Assembly: GCF_021172065.1 (NCBI RefSeq)
Contig: NZ_CP087880.1
Location: 4,068,583 to 4,132,582 of the forward strand
Direction: 5' to 3'
From: Pseudocitrobacter corydidari
GTDB taxonomy: Bacteria; Pseudomonadota; Gammaproteobacteria; Enterobacterales; Enterobacteriaceae
DNA: 64,000 bases
In this document: positions 32,207 through 40,952 of the stretch, piece after piece
Position numbering within the stretch: position 1 is the stretch's first letter
Layout of the letters: every line of letters starts with the position of its first letter
Notes under the pieces: model-generated
What the model was told of the DNA's origin: nothing
Databases searched by the model: none
Seen by the model: the letters and a program-made list of their open reading frames with translations, nothing else
Made by a program: the position numbers and the translations under genes

Positions 32207-33762
32207 GATGACTGTTCTCCCGTGTCAGCGGATAAACGATGCGGTTCCGGATACCGACGCCAGTGACGGCCATCGTGCGTGGCGTTGATAATTTTGCCCG
32301 GCTGGGTGGTCACCGGCAGCGGCTTCGTCCAGCGCTCCGGCTTCACGTCCTGCATGTTCACCAGTTCTGCCGCGATTTGTTTATCTTCAAACCAAATCAC
32401 CCGGTTAGAGAAAATGTCGCCCGTCGGCAGCGGGAAAATATGGTTCAGGGCGATATCGAGATCGTTGACCCGGCAAAAGGATAAAAAGATCATCAGACGC
32501 TTGTCGGCAATGGTGGCGATATCGCCCATGCGGTGCGGGCGGCACAGGGTCAGCGCTTGTTCAACGCGCAAGCCCGGCGCTGGACGCAGCGCGACCAGCA
32601 CGCCTTTACCATCGGCAGGCAGCAGCGGGTTGCTGACGATTTTCTGTACTGCCTCGCAGAAGACGTCCCATTTCAGGTAGCCTTTAAGCTTTAATGGTTC
32701 GGTATTACTGAACAGCGTAGCCAAATCTTCCGGTACACGGCGGCTGAATTGCTGATTTTGCACGCTTTCAATTAACGTCAGGCAACGCGAAAGCGCCGAA
32801 CTGTGAGAGATAACCAGGTTTGCGCCGCAGCTTAGCAGCAGGCGCTCGTCGGTGGCGCGCAGGCTGGGCACGCTTTCGCGCACCACGATTTTCAACGCTG
32901 TACCGCGCTGGCGTCGCAGCGTGTGAATATAACGCGCGAGCTGTTCAATCTGGCTATTCTGGCCCATTACGAAAATAACTGTCGCCGCCTGTGCACTGCG
33001 CGCGGCATTAAAGACGGCGTCGTTGGTATCGAAAACGGACCAGTGCTCCGAAAGCGGCGGGGCCCCTTCCAGAAAAGCAATATTGCTGAATACCGCTTTT
33101 TCATCAGTACGCGGCTGAACATTTGCCAGCTCTTCCTGAACTAATTCCAGACCGTTATCGTTTTGCCTGATGAGAAGTTGCTGACGGGCGCTTACGCCTT
33201 TTTCATTTGCCCAAAAAGCAATGTCAAAAAGCAGACCATCGCCCTGGTAACGTAAACTTGCCAGTCCGGCAAGCGAACCGTACTCACTTAACAAACGCGA
33301 GGTTTGGGCATCAGAATTGTTTCCGGGGCTGAGAATCAAGAGCGTGCAACGATGGTATTTTACCCATTTATTGGATTTACTGAGCCAATCATGAAATTTT
33401 TCTGGAGGAATATTTTTCCATGCATTATTGCTGCATAAAACCACAACCAGAAAATTTGTTGGGTCGATTGAACAGAGTAAATCGCGGCGCATAAAGTATA
33501 GACTGCTTTCATTTTCCTGCATGGAAAAAAGATCTATTTTTTGAGGCCCGCAGTCTTCGTCTAACTTTATGATTTTCTTTGGATCTGAACCCATGCACAC
33601 CACCGCGACCCGCGCTTCTTTTGGTTGCGCGGAAAGGGTTTGGTTGAGCAGGCTGACAGCGTCTTCATGGCGATCGGTATTAATCCACCACATGCCGCCG
33701 GTCGGCATGTGACTGACTTCGTCCCATAATGACTGAATACCAATAGAAAATATGGGGTTCAT
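32203..33762 (-). CDS. bcsE: c-di-GMP-binding cellulose regulator BcsE
   Basis: A 519-residue cytoplasmic regulator with a GIL-type c-di-GMP-binding domain. It starts MNPIFSIGIQSLWDEVSHMP, with a degenerate RecA-like N-terminal domain and a receiver-like middle. The GIL domain near residues ~400-500 includes RPAPGLRVEQALTLCRPHRMGDIATIADKRLMIFLSFCRVNDL, where an RxxD-type c-di-GMP contact is expected (HRMGD). BcsE boosts cellulose output and binds BcsRQ and BcsF. It heads bcsEFG and is divergent from bcsRQABZC with 172 bp between. Confidence 0.93.
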   Translation of the reverse strand: MNPIFSIGIQSLWDEVSHMPTGGMWWINTDRHEDAVSLLNQTLSAQPKEARVAVVCMGSDPKKIIKLDEDCGPQKIDLFSMQENESSLYFMRRDLLCSIDPTNFLVVVLCSNNAWKNIPPEKFHDWLSKSNKWVKYHRCTLLILSPGNNSDAQTSRLLSEYGSLAGLASLRYQGDGLLFDIAFWANEKGVSARQQLLIRQNDNGLELVQEELANVQPRTDEKAVFSNIAFLEGAPPLSEHWSVFDTNDAVFNAARSAQAATVIFVMGQNSQIEQLARYIHTLRRQRGTALKIVVRESVPSLRATDERLLLSCGANLVISHSSALSRCLTLIESVQNQQFSRRVPEDLATLFSNTEPLKLKGYLKWDVFCEAVQKIVSNPLLPADGKGVLVALRPAPGLRVEQALTLCRPHRMGDIATIADKRLMIFLSFCRVNDLDIALNHIFPLPTGDIFSNRVIWFEDKQIAAELVNMQDVKPERWTKPLPVTTQPGKIINATHDGRHWRRYPEPHRLSADTGEQSS

Positions 33763-33934
33763 CGTGTCCTTCTTTTTGCTGATTAGCCTGCATATCAGTT
33801 TACTAGCGAAAGCAGCAGAATAAACCTAAGATTGAAATTAAATAACATCAGATTTAGCATGTAAACGAATTTCAGGAAAAGCTTACTTAGCACCGTAGCG
33901 TAGTTCCTGGTTTATTCCATAGGGATCGACAAAA

Positions 33935-34135
33935 ATGCCTGATAATGAACCCATGACTTCGTCAGATTCGACGCTCGGTTATACATTTCAGAATGACTTC
34001 CTGGCGTTGAGCCGGGCATTTTCTTTGCCAGATATTGATTACACCGATATTTCTCAGCGCGAACAACTCGCCGCAGCCTTTAAGCGTTGGCCTTTGCTGG
34101 CTGAGTTTGCAGAACAAAAAGTCGAACAAAAATAA
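33935..34135 (+). CDS. bcsR: Cellulose biosynthesis protein BcsR
   Basis: A 66-residue small protein that heads the bcsRQABZC operon. The core YTFQNDFLALSRAFSLPDIDYTDISQREQLAAAFKRWPLLAEFAEQK matches E. coli BcsR (YhjR) closely. BcsR forms a complex with the BcsQ ATPase and is needed for assembly of the synthase. bcsQ starts 10 bp after its stop. Start choice: the ATG at 33935; other in-frame codons would remove conserved residues. Confidence 0.92.
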   Translation: MPDNEPMTSSDSTLGYTFQNDFLALSRAFSLPDIDYTDISQREQLAAAFKRWPLLAEFAEQKVEQK

Positions 34136-34145
34136 GGAAGCCATA

Positions 34146-34898
34146 ATGGCCATTCTGGGATTACAGGGCGTGCGTGGCGGGGTGGGAACCACTTCCGTTA
34201 CGGCGGCGCTAGCCTGGTCATTGCAACTACTTGGCGAATCGGTGCTGGTGATTGACGCCTGCCCCGATAATTTGCTGCGCCTGTCATTTAATGACGACAT
34301 CGCCCACAAAGGCGGCTGGGCGCGCGCGGTACTTGACGGTGAAGACTGGCGCGACGCCGGGATGCGCTACACCTCGCTGATTGATGTTTTGCCGTTTGGC
34401 GCGCTGACGCCGGGCGAGCGCGAAAACGTTCTGTCGCTGGCGGATAAGTTTGCGGAAATTACCGCCATTGCCGAAGCGCTCCAGCGTCAGGGAGAGCATC
34501 GCTGGATCCTCCTCGACCTGCCGCACGGTTTTTATCCGTGGACGCAATCTCTGATGGCGGCCTGCCATCATACGTTGATGATTGTCCAGCCGGACACCAA
34601 CTGCCACGTGCGTCTGCACCAGCAGGCGCTGCCGGTGAATGCCCATCTCCTGATTAACGACCTGCGCGTCGGCAGTCAGCTCCAGGAAGATTTGTATCAG
34701 GTATGGCTGCAAACTCAACGCCGCCTGCTGCCGATTGCCGTGCATCGCGACGAAGCGATGGCCGAGTGTATGGCGGCGAAGCAACCGCTGGGCGAATATC
34801 GTCACGACTCGCTGGCGGCGGAAGAGATCCTGACGCTGGCGAGCTGGTGTCTGCTGCATTACGCCGGTGCTCCCGCTTCTGAGGAGTCCGCATCATGA
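34146..34898 (+). CDS. bcsQ: ParA/MinD-like ATPase BcsQ
   Basis: A 250-residue SIMIBI-class P-loop protein needed for polar assembly of cellulose synthase. It starts MAILGLQGVRGGVGTTSVTAAL; the P-loop lacks both the signature lysine and the usual GKT lysine (GVRGGVGTT), as in E. coli BcsQ, so this is a family trait. Switch regions VIDACPDNLLRLSF and ILLDLPHGFYPW follow. In E. coli K-12 this gene carries a stop codon that abolishes cellulose; here the frame is intact. I start at 34146, after AAGGAAG, rather than at the longer in-frame ATG 34035, which would overlap bcsR. It overlaps bcsA by 4 bp. Confidence 0.95.
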   Translation: MAILGLQGVRGGVGTTSVTAALAWSLQLLGESVLVIDACPDNLLRLSFNDDIAHKGGWARAVLDGEDWRDAGMRYTSLIDVLPFGALTPGERENVLSLADKFAEITAIAEALQRQGEHRWILLDLPHGFYPWTQSLMAACHHTLMIVQPDTNCHVRLHQQALPVNAHLLINDLRVGSQLQEDLYQVWLQTQRRLLPIAVHRDEAMAECMAAKQPLGEYRHDSLAAEEILTLASWCLLHYAGAPASEESAS

Positions 34899-37513
34899 TA
34901 AGCCTGAGCGCCTGGCTGTTTGCGCCGGAAGCCTATGCGCGCCTGCATGCGCGCTATCAGGGCTATCGTCGCGCGGGCGCATCCTGTTTTAGCGCGTCGC
35001 TGGGCTGCTTTTGGGTGGCGCTGGTGTGGGCGTTTATTCCGCTTGAACAGGCGAACTGGCAGCGGCTGATTGCCCGCCAGGATGAGCTTTATCCCCATAT
35101 TGACGCCCAGCGTCCGCGCCCGCTCGACCCGCTACGCTATCTGCTGCAAAGCGTATGGCTGCTGGCGACGAAGCGGCCTGAGCCGGCTAAGCGTCCAGGC
35201 TGGCGCTCGCTGGCGGCGGTGCAGGGCGTGATGGGGCGCTATCATCAGTGGGTGGAGGCGATTCCGGCGAAGGTCAATGCGCGAACCGGACACCTCGATA
35301 GCCATAAAGAGCTGGCGCACATCAACCCGAAAATCCGCCGTATTGTGCTGGGCGTGGTGGTGACGCTGTCGCTCGCGCTGGCGCTGATTTGTATCACCCA
35401 GCCCTTTAACCCACTCTCTCAGTTCATCTTCCTGATGCTACTGTGGGGCGTGGCGCTGCTGGTCAGGCGCATTCCTGGGCGCTTCTCGGCGCTGATGCTG
35501 ATTGTGCTGTCGCTTACCGTTTCCTGCCGCTATATCTGGTGGCGCTATACTTCGACGCTTAACTGGAACGATCCGGTGAGTCTGGTGTGCGGCCTCATTC
35601 TGCTGTTCGCTGAAACCTACGCGTGGATTGTGCTGGTGCTGGGTTATTTCCAGGTTGTCTGGCCGCTCAACCGCCAGCCTGTTCCGCTGCCAAAAGACAT
35701 GAACCAGTGGCCGACGGTCGACATTTTTGTCCCGACCTACAACGAAGACCTCAACGTGGTGAAGAACACGGTCTACGCGTCGCTGGGTATCGACTGGCCG
35801 AAGGATAAAGTGTCAATCTGGATACTGGATGACGGTAATCGTCCTGAGTTTCGTCAGTTTGCGAAAGACGTCGGCGTCGAGTACGTCGCGCGTAGTACCC
35901 ATGAGCATGCGAAAGCCGGGAACATCAACAATGCGCTGAAGCTGGCGAAAGGCGAATTCGTGTCGATTTTCGACTGCGACCACGTGCCTACCCGCTCGTT
36001 CCTGCAAATGACCATGGGCTGGTTCCTGAAGGACAAAAAGCTGGCGATGATGCAGACGCCGCACCACTTCTTCTCGCCCGATCCGTTTGAACGCAACCTG
36101 GGCCGCTTCCGTAAAACGCCGAACGAAGGCACGCTGTTCTACGGCCTGGTGCAGGACGGTAACGACATGTGGGATGCGACCTTCTTCTGCGGTTCCTGCG
36201 CCGTTATTCGCCGTAAACCGCTGGATGAAATTGGCGGCATTGCCGTTGAAACGGTGACGGAAGATGCGCACACCTCGCTGCGTTTGCACCGTCGCGGCTA
36301 TACCTCTGCGTATATGCGCCTTCCGCAGGCGGCGGGGCTGGCGACGGAGAGTTTATCCGCGCATATCGGCCAGCGTATTCGCTGGGCGCGCGGGATGGTA
36401 CAAATCTTCCGTCTCGATAACCCGCTTACCGGCAAAGGGTTGAAGTTCGCGCAGCGGCTCTGTTACGTCAACGCCATGTTCCACTTCTTGTCCGGCGTGC
36501 CGAGGCTTATCTTCCTGACTGCGCCGCTCGCTTTCCTGTTGCTGCACGCTTACATCATTTACGCCCCGGCGCTGATGATTGCGCTGTTTGTCCTGCCGCA
36601 CATGATCCACGCCAGCCTGACCAACTCGAAGATTCAGGGCAAATACCGCCACTCCTTCTGGAGCGAAATCTACGAGACGGTACTGGCGTGGTATATCGCA
36701 CCGCCAACCCTGGTGGCGTTGATTAACCCACACAAAGGCAAATTCAACGTTACGGCGAAAGGCGGGCTGGTGAAAGAGGAGTATGTCGACTGGGTGATTT
36801 CCCGGCCTTACATCTATCTTGTTCTGATAAACCTGGTGGGCGTGGCGTTCGGTATCTGGCGCTATATGTACGGCCCGGAGGATGAAATTCTCACGGTCTG
36901 GGTCAGCCTGGTGTGGGTCTTCTACAACCTGATTATCCTTGGTGGCGCGGTGGCCGTGTCGGTTGAAAGCAAACAGGTTCGCCGCTCGCATCGCGTGGAG
37001 ATCAAAATGCCTGGCGCGATTGCCCGCGAAGACGGTCATCTCTTCTCCTGTACGGTGCATGACTTCTCCGACGGCGGGGTGGGGATCAAAATTAACGGCG
37101 ACGCGCAGGTGCTGGAAGAGCAGAAAGTGAATCTGCTGCTCAAACGCGGCCAGCAGGAGTACGTCTTCCCGACGCAGGTGGTGCGCGTGTTTGGCAACGA
37201 AGTTGGCCTGAAACTGCTGCCGATGACGACCCGTCAGCATATCGATTTTGTTCAATGTACCTTCGCGCGCGCCGATACCTGGGCGCTCTGGCAGGACAGC
37301 TATCCGGAAGATAAACCGCTGGAAAGCCTGCTGGATATTCTCAAGCTCGGCTTCCGGGGCTATCGCCATCTGGCGGAATTCGCTCCACCGTTTGCAAAAG
37401 TAATTTTCCGTACGCTCACTTCGCTGGTGGCCTGGGTGGCTTCTTTTGTCCCGCGTCGCCCTGAGCGTGAAGCTGTGCAGCCGCACTCACAGCCGGTTAT
37501 GGCTCAACAATAA
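34895..37513 (+). CDS. bcsA: Cellulose synthase catalytic subunit BcsA
   Basis: An 872-residue inner-membrane glycosyltransferase (GT2) that polymerises UDP-glucose to beta-1,4-glucan and extrudes it. The conserved residues are DDG at 312-314, DCD at 360-362, TED at 455-457 and QRIRW at 493-497. Membrane segments flank the GT domain: about four before residue 270 and four after 510. The PilZ domain that binds c-di-GMP has RRSHR at 696-700 and DFSDGG at 723-728. All active-site and switch residues are present, so the enzyme should be active and c-di-GMP dependent. Its ATG overlaps the bcsQ stop by 4 bp; bcsB follows 13 bp later. Confidence 0.97.
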   Translation: MISLSAWLFAPEAYARLHARYQGYRRAGASCFSASLGCFWVALVWAFIPLEQANWQRLIARQDELYPHIDAQRPRPLDPLRYLLQSVWLLATKRPEPAKRPGWRSLAAVQGVMGRYHQWVEAIPAKVNARTGHLDSHKELAHINPKIRRIVLGVVVTLSLALALICITQPFNPLSQFIFLMLLWGVALLVRRIPGRFSALMLIVLSLTVSCRYIWWRYTSTLNWNDPVSLVCGLILLFAETYAWIVLVLGYFQVVWPLNRQPVPLPKDMNQWPTVDIFVPTYNEDLNVVKNTVYASLGIDWPKDKVSIWILDDGNRPEFRQFAKDVGVEYVARSTHEHAKAGNINNALKLAKGEFVSIFDCDHVPTRSFLQMTMGWFLKDKKLAMMQTPHHFFSPDPFERNLGRFRKTPNEGTLFYGLVQDGNDMWDATFFCGSCAVIRRKPLDEIGGIAVETVTEDAHTSLRLHRRGYTSAYMRLPQAAGLATESLSAHIGQRIRWARGMVQIFRLDNPLTGKGLKFAQRLCYVNAMFHFLSGVPRLIFLTAPLAFLLLHAYIIYAPALMIALFVLPHMIHASLTNSKIQGKYRHSFWSEIYETVLAWYIAPPTLVALINPHKGKFNVTAKGGLVKEEYVDWVISRPYIYLVLINLVGVAFGIWRYMYGPEDEILTVWVSLVWVFYNLIILGGAVAVSVESKQVRRSHRVEIKMPGAIAREDGHLFSCTVHDFSDGGVGIKINGDAQVLEEQKVNLLLKRGQQEYVFPTQVVRVFGNEVGLKLLPMTTRQHIDFVQCTFARADTWALWQDSYPEDKPLESLLDILKLGFRGYRHLAEFAPPFAKVIFRTLTSLVAWVASFVPRRPEREAVQPHSQPVMAQQ

Positions 37514-37526
37514 TGATGATTACACG

Positions 37527-39839
37527 ATGAAAAGAAAACTCTCCTGGATTTGTGCAGTGGCGATGGGAATGGGCAGCCTGCTGCCTGCGACAACCTGGTC
37601 TGAACCGACGACCGCAACGCCGGTAATGCCGCCTGCTCAGGAGAGCGCGACGACGCCTGCTGCTGCGCCGTCCGATGCCTCGCCGGTGGTGGTGGAAAGC
37701 GTGCCATCGCGCGATGTTAAACTCACCTTCGCGCAAATTGCGCCGCCGCCGGGCAGCATGGTGCTGCGCGGTGCGAATCCTAATGGCTCCATTGAATTTG
37801 GTATGCGCAGCGACGAAGTGGTGTCGAAAGCGCTGCTGAATCTCACCTATACGCCATCGCCGTCGCTACAGCCGGTGCTGTCGCAGCTGAAGGTGTACCT
37901 GAACGAAGAATTGATGGACGTGCTGCCGGTCACCAAAGAACAACTGGGGAAAAAGGTCAGCGCGCAAATTCCTATCGACCCGCTCTATATCACCGACTTT
38001 AACCGCGTGCGTCTGGAGTTTGTCGGCCACTATCGCGACGTCTGTGAAAACCCGGCTAACACCACCGTCTGGCTGGATGTAGGCCGCAACAGTTCGCTGG
38101 ATTTAACCTATCAGGCGCTGAACGTGCGTAACGATCTGTCGCACTTCCCGGTTCCGTTCTTCGATTCCCGCGATAACCGACCGCTCACGCTGCCGATCGT
38201 CTTCGCGGCGACGCCGGATCTGCCACAGCAGCAGGCGGCGGGCATTGTCGCCTCGTGGTTTGGTTCGCGTGCGGGCTGGCGTGGGCAGACTTTCCCGGTG
38301 AGCTACAACACGCTGCCGGATAGAAACGCCATTGTGTTTGCCACCAATGACAAGCGCCCTGATTTCCTGCGCGATCATCCGGCGGTAAAAGCTCCGACGA
38401 TCGAAATGATCAACCATCCGAACGATCCTTACGTCAAGCTGCTGGTGATCATGGGCCGCGACGATAAAGATCTGTTGATGGCCGCGAAAGGCATTGCTCA
38501 GGGCAATATCTTGTTCCGTGGCGACAGCGTGGTGGTGGACGATGTGAAACCGCTGCTGGCACGCGTGCCGTACGATGCGCCGAACTGGGTGCGTACCGAC
38601 CGCGCGGTTACTTTTGGTGAGCTGAAAACTTACGAGCAACAGCTGCAATCCACCGGGCTGGAACCGGCGTCCATTAACGTGGCGCTGAATCTGCCGCCGG
38701 ATCTCTACCTGCTGCGCAGCAACGGTATCGATATGGACCTCAAATATCGCTTTACCATGCCGGCGGTGAAAGACAGTTCGCGAATGGATATCAGCCTGAA
38801 CGATCAGTTCTTACAGTCCTTTAACCTCAACAGCACCCAGGAAGTGAGCAGCTTGCTGCTGCGCCTGCCGGTATTGCAGGGGCTGGTTGATGGTAAAAAC
38901 GAAGTGACTATTCCGGCGCTGCGTCTGGGCGCGATGAACCAGCTGCGCTTCGACTTCCAGTATATGAACCCGATGCCGGGCGGCTCGATTGATAACTGTA
39001 TTACCTTCCAGCCGGTGCAGAACCATGTGGTGATTGGCGACGACTCGACGATCGACTTCTCGAACTACTATCACTTCCTGGCGATGCCGGACCTGCGCGC
39101 GTTTGCCAACGCGGGCTTCCCGTTCAGCCGCATGGCGGATCTCTCTGACACCACCGTGGTGATGCCGAAAAATCCGACCGTTGAACAGGTGACCACGCTG
39201 CTGAATACCGTCGGCGAGATGGGCGCACAGACCGGCTTCCCGGCGATGAACGTGACCCTGGCCGATGAAGGCAGCGACATTCAGGGCAAAGATACCGACC
39301 TGCTGCTGATTGGTTCCATCCCGGAAAAACTGAAAAACGACAAGCAGATTGACCTGTTGGTTGAGGCCACGAAGAGCTGGGTGAAAACGCCGCTGCGTCA
39401 TCATGAGCTGCCGAGCATCTATCTTGATGAAAACGAACGTAAACCGAACGTGCAGACGGACGTCACCTCATCCGGCCCGATGGCGGCAATCGTCGGCTTC
39501 CAGTCGCCGTATAACGATCAGCGCAGCGTGGTTGCACTGCTGGCGGACAGCCCGCGTGGTTATGAACTGTTGAACGGCGCGCTGAACGACAGCGGCAAGC
39601 GTGCGGCGATGTTTGGTTCAGTTTCGGTGATTCGTGAATCGGGCGTGAGCAGCCTGCGCGTGGGCGATGTGTACTACGTCGGTCACCTGCCATGGTTCGA
39701 GCGCCTGTGGTTTGCCCTCTCTAACCATCCGATTCTGCTGGCGCTGTTTGCTGCTATCAGCATCGTATTGCTGGCGTGGGTGCTGTGGCGACTGCTGCGC
39801 ATTATCAGCCGCCGTCGACTGGATCCTGAAGACGAGTAA
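37527..39839 (+). CDS. bcsB: Cellulose synthase periplasmic subunit BcsB
   Basis: A 770-residue partner of BcsA. The signal peptide covers about residues 1-25 (KRKLSWICAVAMGMGSLLPATTWSEP), followed by a low-complexity Ala/Pro/Thr-rich linker to residue ~55, then two carbohydrate-binding and two flavodoxin-like domains and a C-terminal membrane anchor (ILLALFAAISIVLLAWVLWRLLRIISRRR). I start at 37527, as in E. coli, rather than the in-frame ATG at 37446, which lies within bcsA. The linker differs from the E. coli one but the domains align well. Confidence 0.95.
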   Translation: MKRKLSWICAVAMGMGSLLPATTWSEPTTATPVMPPAQESATTPAAAPSDASPVVVESVPSRDVKLTFAQIAPPPGSMVLRGANPNGSIEFGMRSDEVVSKALLNLTYTPSPSLQPVLSQLKVYLNEELMDVLPVTKEQLGKKVSAQIPIDPLYITDFNRVRLEFVGHYRDVCENPANTTVWLDVGRNSSLDLTYQALNVRNDLSHFPVPFFDSRDNRPLTLPIVFAATPDLPQQQAAGIVASWFGSRAGWRGQTFPVSYNTLPDRNAIVFATNDKRPDFLRDHPAVKAPTIEMINHPNDPYVKLLVIMGRDDKDLLMAAKGIAQGNILFRGDSVVVDDVKPLLARVPYDAPNWVRTDRAVTFGELKTYEQQLQSTGLEPASINVALNLPPDLYLLRSNGIDMDLKYRFTMPAVKDSSRMDISLNDQFLQSFNLNSTQEVSSLLLRLPVLQGLVDGKNEVTIPALRLGAMNQLRFDFQYMNPMPGGSIDNCITFQPVQNHVVIGDDSTIDFSNYYHFLAMPDLRAFANAGFPFSRMADLSDTTVVMPKNPTVEQVTTLLNTVGEMGAQTGFPAMNVTLADEGSDIQGKDTDLLLIGSIPEKLKNDKQIDLLVEATKSWVKTPLRHHELPSIYLDENERKPNVQTDVTSSGPMAAIVGFQSPYNDQRSVVALLADSPRGYELLNGALNDSGKRAAMFGSVSVIRESGVSSLRVGDVYYVGHLPWFERLWFALSNHPILLALFAAISIVLLAWVLWRLLRIISRRRLDPEDE

Positions 39840-39845
39840 GCCGTG

Positions 39846-40952
39846 ATGAAAAGCGTACGCTGGATAGTTTTGCTGTTAGCGCTGGGCACGATGGTACAGG
39901 CCCAGGCGGCCTGTAACTGGCCTGCCTGGGATCAGTTCAAAAAAGACTATGTCAGTGCCGAAGGGCGCGTTATTGACCCGAGCGATGCGCGCAAAATTAC
40001 CACCTCCGAAGGGCAGAGCTACGCATTGTTCTTCGCGCTGGCGGCCAACGACCGCGAAACGTTCGGCAAACTGTTCGACTGGACGCAGAACAACCTGGCG
40101 CAGGGTGACCTGAAAAGCACGCTGCCTGCCTGGCTGTGGGGCAAGAAAGACGACAACGCCTGGACGGTGCTGGATACCAACTCCGCATCCGATTCTGACG
40201 TCTGGATTGCCTGGTCGCTGCTGGAGGCGGGCCGCCTGTGGAAGAATGCGAACTATACCGAAACCGGGAAAGCGCTGCTCTCGCGCATTGCCCGGGAAGA
40301 GGTGGTCAACGTGCCGGGGTTAGGCTCAATGCTGTTGCCGGGCAAAATTGGCTTTGCCGAAGCCAACAGCTGGCGCTTTAACCCAAGCTACCTGCCGCCG
40401 CAGCTGGCGAGCTACTTCACCCGCTTTGGTGCACCGTGGACGACGCTGCGCGAAACCAACCAGCGCCTGCTGATGGAAACCGCTGCTAAAGGTTACTCGC
40501 CGGATTGGGTGAACTACGAGAAAGGCAAGGGCTGGCAGAAGCAGAGTAAAACGCCGCTGGTGGGCAGCTATGACGCCATCCGCGTCTATTTGTGGGTGGG
40601 CATGATGCACAACAGCGACCCGCAAAAAGCCCGTCTGTTAACCCGATTTAACGCGATGGCGGCGCAGACCGCCCGCGAAGGCGTTCCGCCGGAAAAAGTC
40701 GACACCCTCACCGGCAAAGTCACCGGCAATGGCCCGGTGGGCTTCTCCGCCTCGCTGCTGCCGTTCCTGCAGGACCGCGATGCGCAGGCCGTTCAGCGCC
40801 AGCGCGTAGCCGACAATTTCCCTGGCGCAGACGCCTATTACAGCTATGTCCTGACCCTCTTTGGCCAGGGCTGGGACCAACACCGTTTTCGCTTCAGCGC
40901 CCGCGGTGAATTACTACCTGACTGGGGCCAGGAATGCGCAAGTTCACACTAA
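39846..40952 (+). CDS. bcsZ: Endo-1,4-beta-glucanase BcsZ
   Basis: A 368-residue periplasmic GH8 cellulase. The signal peptide ends near AQA (about residue 20), mature start ACNWPAWDQFKKDY. The catalytic acid is in TSEGQSYALFFALAAND and the base in VGSYDAIRVYLWVGM. BcsZ trims cellulose during export and limits biofilm. The ATG at 39846 is used; a GTG three bases earlier is also in frame. The 3' end overlaps bcsC by 19 bp. Confidence 0.95.
   Translation: MKSVRWIVLLLALGTMVQAQAACNWPAWDQFKKDYVSAEGRVIDPSDARKITTSEGQSYALFFALAANDRETFGKLFDWTQNNLAQGDLKSTLPAWLWGKKDDNAWTVLDTNSASDSDVWIAWSLLEAGRLWKNANYTETGKALLSRIAREEVVNVPGLGSMLLPGKIGFAEANSWRFNPSYLPPQLASYFTRFGAPWTTLRETNQRLLMETAAKGYSPDWVNYEKGKGWQKQSKTPLVGSYDAIRVYLWVGMMHNSDPQKARLLTRFNAMAAQTAREGVPPEKVDTLTGKVTGNGPVGFSASLLPFLQDRDAQAVQRQRVADNFPGADAYYSYVLTLFGQGWDQHRFRFSARGELLPDWGQECASSH

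Noticed and set aside
34146..34898. Damaged P-loop in bcsQ as a strain-specific defect
   Set aside because: The GVRGGVGTT form is the same in E. coli BcsQ and appears to be a family feature.
36353..37486. A 377-codon minus-strand frame inside bcsA
   Set aside because: It is antisense to the conserved C-terminal half of bcsA, His/Arg-rich, and has no initiation signal.
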